Virus record (IMG/VR): IMGVR_UViG_3300044712_002690
Coordinates: 114,985-178,984 of that record
Strand: one strand, 5' to 3'
From: a virus
Length of the DNA: 64,000 nucleotides
In this document: positions 58,357 through 64,000 of the stretch, piece after piece
How positions within the stretch are numbered: the stretch's first letter is position 1
How the letters are laid out: the number at the start of each line of letters is the position of its first letter
The notes under the pieces: model-generated
Databases searched by the model: none
Told to the model about the DNA's origin: nothing
Seen by the model: only the letters and a program-made list of their open reading frames with translations
Made by a program: the position numbers and the translations under genes

Positions 58357-59496
58357 TTAATCTCCACCAGCTTTAAAGTTATAGATAGGCTTCATAACAA
58401 ACTCAATATCAACTGTATCCTGGATAGCAGAGATAATAAGTTCCTTATCTTTATATACCATAGGAGATTCATCTAATGTATCTTGATTAACACAAGAGGT
58501 ATAAATCCCATCCATAGACTTTTGAAAGTCTTCTAATACTATAACTTCTTTAGCTTTCTTTCTAGATAGAATACGACCTGCACCATGAGGAGCAGAATAA
58601 TTCCAATCTTTATTTCCTTTACCAGTTCCGATAATAACACCGTCACGCATGTTAAGGGGAATAATAACTCTTTCTCCCTCTTGTGCAGAAATAGCTCCTT
58701 TACGAATGATATTATCTTTTCCAATATAATTATGAACACATTCAATTGCAGGTGCAATAGATTTTATATTGAAGAACTTAGTAAGAATAGTACGTAGGAT
58801 CATATCTCGATTACGTTCAGCATACCATTGAGCAACACGCATGCTATTAAGATATTCGGTACCTCCATTATTAAGAGGTAGGAATTCAAGATTCTTATAA
58901 GCGTCTCCAATGAACATTTCATTCATTAGCGCCTTAGCTTTTTTTTGATAGTAATCACATACTTTCAATCCGAAGTTACGTGAACCAGTATGGATAACCA
59001 ACCAATTTTGTCCCTCATGATGATCAATCTCAATAAAGTGATTACCTCCACCAAGAGTTCCAAGCGACCTTTCGGCAAGGCCAGGAGTTTGTTCTACTCT
59101 ATTCGCTACTTGAATAACTTTACCTATTCCATATTCATACCCACTATTCTTTAAATACTCTTTTAACTCTTTCTCATTAGCATGAGTAGCGAACCCAGCA
59201 GGAATATTATTCTTAATAAACTCATCGAACTTCTCAAGATTAGTTTCAGGAATAGGATACATTAGCATACCACACCCAATATCAACTCCTACAATATTAG
59301 GTATGACATAGTTATTGAGAGTCATAGTAAAACCAATAACAGAACCTTTACCTGCATGAGTATCAGGCATAATACGAATACTAGTATTAGCAAAGGCAGG
59401 ATGATTCAAGAAGGAATAAATTTGTGAAACAGTTTCAGGATCAATTACATCTATGTAAACTTTAGCTACATTATACTTACCTTTGTATACTAGCAT
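58357..59496 (-). CDS. rtcB: RtcB RNA ligase
   Basis: 379 residues, compact for the family (often 400-480). Signatures visible: VGVDIGCGM near 69-77, GGGNHFIEID near 150-159, HTGSRNFG near 171-178, and SAQEGERVIIPLNMRDGVII with SAPHGAGR in the C-terminal half (guanylated His and metal site). RtcB joins 3'-phosphate or cyclic phosphate RNA ends to 5'-OH ends using GTP and Mn. In phages it repairs tRNAs cut by host defence nucleases. An RlaP-like gene is at 15238-16026. Confidence 0.95.
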   Translation of the reverse strand: MLVYKGKYNVAKVYIDVIDPETVSQIYSFLNHPAFANTSIRIMPDTHAGKGSVIGFTMTLNNYVIPNIVGVDIGCGMLMYPIPETNLEKFDEFIKNNIPAGFATHANEKELKEYLKNSGYEYGIGKVIQVANRVEQTPGLAERSLGTLGGGNHFIEIDHHEGQNWLVIHTGSRNFGLKVCDYYQKKAKALMNEMFIGDAYKNLEFLPLNNGGTEYLNSMRVAQWYAERNRDMILRTILTKFFNIKSIAPAIECVHNYIGKDNIIRKGAISAQEGERVIIPLNMRDGVIIGTGKGNKDWNYSAPHGAGRILSRKKAKEVIVLEDFQKSMDGIYTSCVNQDTLDESPMVYKDKELIISAIQDTVDIEFVMKPIYNFKAGGD

Positions 59497-59514
59497 GCTT
59501 CCTCCTGCTTTGTA

Positions 59515-59730
59515 TCAACTAATTTGAATTTTAACTTCCTTACCCTCATTCTTTTGATTCCTGCTAATCCATAAACAAAATTTCTCACCAAGAATAATTT
59601 CAATAGCTACCATTACTCTACTTTTAAACGATGACCTACTACATGTCAATATAGCAAAATTATATACAGACTTTTGTGTATCGCTATCAGCACTATCCAT
59701 AAACTTAATAAACTTATCTGTTATAATCAT
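59515..59730 (-). CDS. hypothetical protein
   Basis: 71 residues, mixed alpha/beta, with a SRSSFKSRVMVAIEIILGEK segment. Short gap from RtcB and from the ATP-grasp gene. No motif recognised. Confidence 0.6.
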   Translation of the reverse strand: MIITDKFIKFMDSADSDTQKSVYNFAILTCSRSSFKSRVMVAIEIILGEKFCLWISRNQKNEGKEVKIQIS

Positions 59731-59741
59731 CGTACTACCTC

Positions 59742-60488
59742 CTACAATACTTTAACATCGAATGTCTGGCAGACATATTCGATAAGAGCTTTTTGATAAG
59801 CTTCTCTTGTTTTTGTTCTTGCCATACCAGGAGCAGAGTTTACTTCGAATATCCACCATTCACCAGTAAAGTAATTAACCCCAAGATCAACAGCCCCAAA
59901 TACAAGACCACAAGCTTTAACTGCTCTTACACAATCTTCTGTAATGTCTTTACCAAACTCGATATTAGTATCTTCGTATTTATAACCATGATCAAGATTT
60001 CGTATCCATTCCCTTCCAGCAGATTTAGTTTTAGGAACTTTAACTGTCTTATAGAAAATCTTATCTCCTATAACATGAACACGAAATTCAAGATTACAAT
60101 GAATCATCTTCTCGAAATAAGCTCCACGATGTTTCTTTCTAAGATCCTTATACCTATTGATACGCTCCATTCCAACTCCGCAAGAATGTTCTCTCTTTTT
60201 TAATACTAAAGGACATTCTTGCTCACCAGGAAAATAATCGAAGAAAGCAGGAGAGGATACGCCAGCCTCTCCAAAAGCTTTCTTCATTTTAATCTTATCA
60301 ACACACATCTTAATTCCTTCGATAGGATTAAGATCAATTTCTTTTCTTTCATACTGTGTAGCTCCGAAACGGAAATACACTTGTTTATTAAGAAAAGGAA
60401 ATTGAAGCTGCTTATGTGTATCATGGGGACTTATTATGATTGGCGTATACATTTCTTGTTTTCTAGTAAACAATTTAAAGATATTCAT
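59742..60488 (-). CDS. RimK-like ATP-grasp ligase
   Basis: 248 residues. ATP-grasp elements in order: CPLVLKKREHSCGVGM near 92-107, the strand FRVHVIGDKIFYKTVKV near 144-160 and the metal-binding AVDLGVN / IFEVNSAPGM near 201-223. Such enzymes activate a carboxylate as acyl-phosphate and couple it to an amine. It stands with an amidotransferase and COOH-NH2 ligases, as in predicted phage peptide-modification clusters. Confidence 0.88.
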   Translation of the reverse strand: MNIFKLFTRKQEMYTPIIISPHDTHKQLQFPFLNKQVYFRFGATQYERKEIDLNPIEGIKMCVDKIKMKKAFGEAGVSSPAFFDYFPGEQECPLVLKKREHSCGVGMERINRYKDLRKKHRGAYFEKMIHCNLEFRVHVIGDKIFYKTVKVPKTKSAGREWIRNLDHGYKYEDTNIEFGKDITEDCVRAVKACGLVFGAVDLGVNYFTGEWWIFEVNSAPGMARTKTREAYQKALIEYVCQTFDVKVL

Positions 60489-60789
60489 AATATTCCTTCT
60501 TAATTTTATCTTCTAGATCTTTCCAGATCTGATTAAAAGATTCATTATGAAGAGCGTCCCCTTGAACAACATGAGCAGCTTCATGTGCAAGAGCTTTAAT
60601 CGTTTTATCTAATGTCTTAACTAGATGAGCATTAAGCAAAAATTCTGCATTGCTAGGGTTAAAGACAACCGATGATATTGCTTGCTCATCTGTCTTATAA
60701 AACTTGTGAGTTGTGAGAGTAATGAAACAAGGTCTCTCACAAATTGTATAAAGAATTGCTTCGAGCCTTGTCCATTTGATTTTAGTCAT
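60475..60789 (-). CDS. HExxH zinc metallopeptidase-like protein
   Basis: 104 residues. LAHEAAHVVQGD (HExxH at 69-73) and the following HNESFNQIWKDLE resemble minimal SprT/WLM-type zinc peptidases. Overlaps the ATP-grasp start by 14 bases. In the amidoligase cluster it may trim or release a modified peptide. Confidence 0.78.
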   Translation of the reverse strand: MTKIKWTRLEAILYTICERPCFITLTTHKFYKTDEQAISSVVFNPSNAEFLLNAHLVKTLDKTIKALAHEAAHVVQGDALHNESFNQIWKDLEDKIKKEYYEYL

Positions 60790-61444
60790 AATCCCACTCC
60801 TTCATTCCTGACCAAGGATCTAAATAAGTTCGAGGATCTTGCTTATCTCGTTTCCAAGTATCGCTATAAGCATAAGTGTAAGGTTTATATTTATAGTCGG
60901 TATTGGAAAACTCAATTCCATCCTCTTCCGTGAAATCACCATAAGTGATAATCTGCTTTGGAGTAATTACAGCGAATTTACCTTTGGCATACTTAAGAGC
61001 ATCAACTCCAAGTACTCCAACAAGCATAGCAAGCGCTCGAGTATCACTCATAGCTCCAACAGGCAAACGACCTTGACTAATGCTGATAGATAAAACAATG
61101 GATTCGTAATCCGGATGGGTTCCATTATGGAACACAATCGGCTTAGTGCCTGCATAAGCAAGCTTAATAGGACTCATCGGTTCTCCAATGAACGGATGAG
61201 TAAGTGCTTGACATACCTCACCAGCACTTTTCTTACGGAAGTGAACAACATGAGATCTTTTCCTGCGAGTAATTTTACGATAAGCATCCCATGCTTGTTC
61301 TTGTTCCATAAACCCTTTCACATAAACAATCTTTCCTGCTGGGGTAGCATAACCCATTCCAACTCCATCTGAGTTATTACCCCAGCAGTATTCAAATTCT
61401 TGATCCGTCATTTTACGATCATTGCATACTGCAATTATACACAT
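60782..61444 (-). CDS. class II glutamine amidotransferase (Ntn)
   Basis: 220 residues from MCIIAVCNDR. The catalytic Cys is residue 2 and would be exposed after Met removal, as in GATase II. WGNNSDGVGMGY near 22-33, HFRKKSAGEV and HNGTH near 104-108 are further family motifs. It would release ammonia from glutamine or act as an amidohydrolase. The longer frame hides the Cys internally, so the ATG at 61444 is chosen. Partner of the ATP-grasp and COOH-NH2 ligases. Confidence 0.88.
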   Translation of the reverse strand: MCIIAVCNDRKMTDQEFEYCWGNNSDGVGMGYATPAGKIVYVKGFMEQEQAWDAYRKITRRKRSHVVHFRKKSAGEVCQALTHPFIGEPMSPIKLAYAGTKPIVFHNGTHPDYESIVLSISISQGRLPVGAMSDTRALAMLVGVLGVDALKYAKGKFAVITPKQIITYGDFTEEDGIEFSNTDYKYKPYTYAYSDTWKRDKQDPRTYLDPWSGMKEWDYD

Positions 61445-61454
61445 TAGAAACCTC

Positions 61455-63305
61455 CTAGTTAGATTCTCCATCACGTTCACTGTCGTCACTTGGAACAGGG
61501 TCAACTTCTTCTCCGCACTGTTGCTCCACTGTATTATAATAGATAGGAGCACTACTGAAAGTAGCAGTAAACCTAGTTGTACTAGTGTCTTGAGACCAAG
61601 GTGGAGGAGTAGATACTCGTCCTAGCCTCAATGACTCTAAGACTCCTCTTGGTTCCCTTTCGCTGCTTTGATTTGAGAAATAACTTCTTACATCCATGGG
61701 ACAATCAGAAGGTAAAGAACGTAGACGAGAACGAATAGCTCTTTTTATATCCGAGATAATTTGTTCTACTTGACTACTTTCTAATCGACCCATCCTAAAG
61801 GCAAAAGGCAATCCAGCAAGGAGAAGGTATTGTGGATTACCTCCTTGAGGATAAGGAGTAGCAGAGAATCCTCTAATGTCCAAACCACAACAAACTAATC
61901 CTCTCTGTTCAGCAAGACCAAAGAACCTAACTGGTACGCTACGACGAGTTGTCCGAATACTTCTAACTGCTTCTGTAAGTCTAATCCTTATAACAGGTTC
62001 CCAATCATCACTAAACTGTATGTTAAAGTTAGGTGGAAGATTAGGAGCTGCCTTTTTAACTTTGGGGACAGTCTTCTTAAACTTTTTGTTGTCCCAATAA
62101 GAAGCAATGTTATACTTATACGGATCTTGTTCTTTAAACTTCTTGATATAATCAAGATAGTAAGAAGCTTCGCCTTCAGTTAAACCTACTTGCATTAATT
62201 CTTCTACACTAGGTTCGCCAGTAGGATTAACCCAGAAGCTATGTCTCTTGAAATACAACTGCATGATTTGTTGAGCAAGCTTCATCGTTACAAGAGTCAT
62301 TGTAGGGTGACCAAAGATTGCTGACGGGGGAGTACGATATTCAAAGCCATGAGGCTGAGTACGATACTGACCCAGTCGACAATATTGACCACGCGCTTCT
62401 CCACTAAGCTTTAGCGTAGGTTGACCAATAAAGTAATCGAAAAGAGTAATAAGATTTTTAGGAGGATCAATAGGATGACCAACTCCTATATGGATATGAC
62501 CACCAAGAGGAAAATATCTACCTCCTACACTAAAGACATCCTCTTTAGGAACCATACTAGAAAATATACTGCGCATATTTTCTACAAATTGCTTAGGGGA
62601 GTCAGCAGGATCAGGTCTCAGTTCTACCTGATGTCCTGAACCATCTACCCCAAGCTTTTCGTCCCTAAAGTAAGCAGAGACATCTCCATTGTCTTCGTCA
62701 CTACGAAGATCAACCGCGCAACCATTAGCCATCAATTCAAACTCAGGATCTGCTCCAAGAGTAATTTCAGGTATCTCATAATGTTCATTTACCGTATTTA
62801 CTTCTTCAAGCAATCCTTGGCTATGGAGAGCTTCAATTATCTTCCAGAGAAGGTCTACGCCTAAAAGCGTATGTGTTAGATCGCAGACATACAATACATT
62901 GATGTCAGGAAGAAGATAACCAATGTGCTTACCATTCATATCTGTTAGATGCAACAATTCAGAAGGAGCATCGTCAGACTTTTCTATCTCACAACGACTG
63001 AATTGTGCATAACCTCGATCCCTATAACGTTCAGGACGATGTTTATCTCCTGCATCCTCTAGATTAAAAGACAACTTTAATTGTCTTTCTTTTTTAACAG
63101 CAATCACTTCCTCATTAGTGCAGTTAATAAATAAAGCATTTGTCCAGTTATAACCATCGAACCAAATTTGGCAATGGTTATTAGCTGAGGAGAAATACTT
63201 TTTAGCTTCAGGATATTTTGAAACAAAGAGGGGAAGGTATTCCCTCCCCTCTTGTTCCCGGTCCTGCATGCTTCGAAGGTCTATGTCAGACATTTGTACA
63301 TGCAT
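61455..63305 (-). CDS. COOH-NH2 ligase (phage amidoligase type 2)
   Basis: 616 residues. The glutamine-synthetase-like core starts at TLGADPEFELMANG (about 180-193). GGRYFPLGGHIHIGVGHP (about 262-279) and GEARGQYCRLGQYRTQPHGFEYRTP (about 303-328, written in parts: GEARGQYCRLG and HGFEYRTP) are the active-site blocks. The last 100 residues are low-complexity and acidic. The N-terminal 175 residues are extra. Predicted to form amide bonds with ATP. AGGAGG precedes the ATG at 63305. Confidence 0.87.
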   Translation of the reverse strand: MHVQMSDIDLRSMQDREQEGREYLPLFVSKYPEAKKYFSSANNHCQIWFDGYNWTNALFINCTNEEVIAVKKERQLKLSFNLEDAGDKHRPERYRDRGYAQFSRCEIEKSDDAPSELLHLTDMNGKHIGYLLPDINVLYVCDLTHTLLGVDLLWKIIEALHSQGLLEEVNTVNEHYEIPEITLGADPEFELMANGCAVDLRSDEDNGDVSAYFRDEKLGVDGSGHQVELRPDPADSPKQFVENMRSIFSSMVPKEDVFSVGGRYFPLGGHIHIGVGHPIDPPKNLITLFDYFIGQPTLKLSGEARGQYCRLGQYRTQPHGFEYRTPPSAIFGHPTMTLVTMKLAQQIMQLYFKRHSFWVNPTGEPSVEELMQVGLTEGEASYYLDYIKKFKEQDPYKYNIASYWDNKKFKKTVPKVKKAAPNLPPNFNIQFSDDWEPVIRIRLTEAVRSIRTTRRSVPVRFFGLAEQRGLVCCGLDIRGFSATPYPQGGNPQYLLLAGLPFAFRMGRLESSQVEQIISDIKRAIRSRLRSLPSDCPMDVRSYFSNQSSEREPRGVLESLRLGRVSTPPPWSQDTSTTRFTATFSSAPIYYNTVEQQCGEEVDPVPSDDSERDGESN

Positions 63306-63313
63306 ACAGCCTC

Positions 63314-64000
63314 CTAATACGAAATACCTTGTCTAGCACGAACAACCAGAGCAGCGATAATATCGCTATTTTCTTCAGGAGAAAGTGCGCCAGTCCGGAA
63401 AGCATAAGGCAGACCGACGACGACAGTTTCATCATTGTCGCCATGATTCGGATGACCAACCGTCTCGAAGTTAGTTACCGAGATACCAGCGACAACACGA
63501 CCGCGTTTAGCAGCCAAGCCGTAGAGAAGGAAACGATACGAGTCACGAGCTTTAAGATCTTTAATCGCTGCCTTCACTTGAGCTTTAATTTCTTCACTCC
63601 AGTCATCGCTAAAGTCAACTCGAATAGGTTCGTCAGGAACAGCAGCCATTTCTGCTTCTTTGCTAAACCGTTCGGGTACCCAAGCGGCACAGACATTCTC
63701 GGAAGAATGAACCGAACGGAACGAACGAACGTACTCGACATAGAAGGTAGCTTCCTCAGCAGTCAGACCCAAGGCAATCAGATCAGCTTGATTAGCAGAC
63801 CCTTTTTCCTTGATAGTAAATTCTTCCTCGTCAATATACTTTTTCATGACAAGGTCAAGAATTTTATAAGTCAGATAAGTCATCTGAGGATTGCTGAACG
63901 TACCCGACGACGGCGTACGGTATTCGAAGCCATGGGGTTGACCACGATGCGCGCTCAACCGACCATAATCTCCACGAGCAGTACCATTCATTTTCATGCT
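63314..64000 (-). CDS. COOH-NH2 ligase paralog, partial
   Basis: 229 codons are seen; the frame is open at the right window edge, so the N-terminus is missing. TARGDYGRLSAHRGQPHGFE and the C-terminal part (FSDDWSEEIK, YGLAAKRGRVVAGISV, VGLPYAFRTG) align with the C-terminal half of the 61455-63305 protein, without its acidic tail. Codons are GC-richer than in all neighbours (many GTC, GAC, CGT). Confidence 0.85.
   Translation of the reverse strand, partial: SMKMNGTARGDYGRLSAHRGQPHGFEYRTPSSGTFSNPQMTYLTYKILDLVMKKYIDEEEFTIKEKGSANQADLIALGLTAEEATFYVEYVRSFRSVHSSENVCAAWVPERFSKEAEMAAVPDEPIRVDFSDDWSEEIKAQVKAAIKDLKARDSYRFLLYGLAAKRGRVVAGISVTNFETVGHPNHGDNDETVVVGLPYAFRTGALSPEENSDIIAALVVRARQGISY

Noticed and set aside
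60782-61552. Longer form of the glutamine amidotransferase
   Set aside because: It would bury the catalytic N-terminal Cys; the ATG at 61444 gives Met-Cys as the family requires.
1-64000. CRISPR arrays, insertion sequences, attachment sites or replication origin
   Set aside because: No regularly spaced direct repeats, transposase motifs, long terminal repeats or iteron clusters were seen on reading; a computed repeat search was not possible.

Overview
The window is part of a large, AT-rich, tailed double-stranded DNA phage genome. The evidence is a 12 kb block of tail-fibre and adhesin genes beside more than a hundred small, tightly packed genes. Nearly all are read from the minus strand, with strong Shine-Dalgarno (SD) sequences and dozens of 4-base stop/start (ATGA) overlaps. 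Lipobox and signal-peptide proteins and strong SD use are compatible with several host groups. The host cannot be named from this sequence.

Layout in coordinate order (transcription runs from high to low coordinates). 1-13775: a partial membrane protein, a DUF4376-like protein and six virion tip or fibre proteins; two share a LamG-like module and several share linker motifs. 13871-23995: a lipoprotein, metallophosphoesterase, RlaP-type nucleotidyltransferase, radical SAM enzyme with an unusual repeated C-terminal tail, thioredoxin, ThyX-like protein, pentapeptide-repeat protein and many small genes. 23997-35543: a dense field of about 50 mini-genes rich in Cys-pair zinc-binding patterns and one-helix membrane proteins, plus an ATP-grasp enzyme, a Lar-like protein and a pyrimidine-dimer glycosylase. 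35621-38545: a permuted papain-like peptidase followed by four STAS-domain proteins. 38667-45677: an Nmad1-like protein, methyltransferase-like protein and ParB-like protein, the only plus-strand gene, a lipoprotein, a DHH phosphoesterase and zinc proteins. 45748-53890: a structured intergenic RNA candidate, two exported proteins, an acyl-carrier-like protein lacking the modified serine, a long tRNA-like element, and a MoxR ATPase next to a VWA protein carrying HExxH. 53957-58355: fourteen related 65-95 residue proteins in near-tandem array. 58357-64000: RtcB, a RimK-like ATP-grasp, an HExxH peptidase, a class II glutamine amidotransferase and two COOH-NH2 ligase paralogs; the last is partial and visibly richer in GC.

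How the parts may work together (inference). The 59.7-64 kb cluster matches the known grouping of amidoligase, ATP-grasp and Ntn amidotransferase genes predicted to make or edit peptide bonds on a peptide, protein or cell wall. RtcB and RlaP suggest RNA repair. MoxR and VWA are probably a chaperone pair. The STAS cluster may interfere with host partner-switching signalling. The 14-member mini-protein array is the least explained feature and the best candidate for an undescribed system.

Limits: all family calls are from reading the sequence, and no searches were run. Small genes below about 60 codons were found by translating the gaps by hand. Starts were moved to the SD-supported codon where the longest frame began at TTG, GTG or an unsupported codon.
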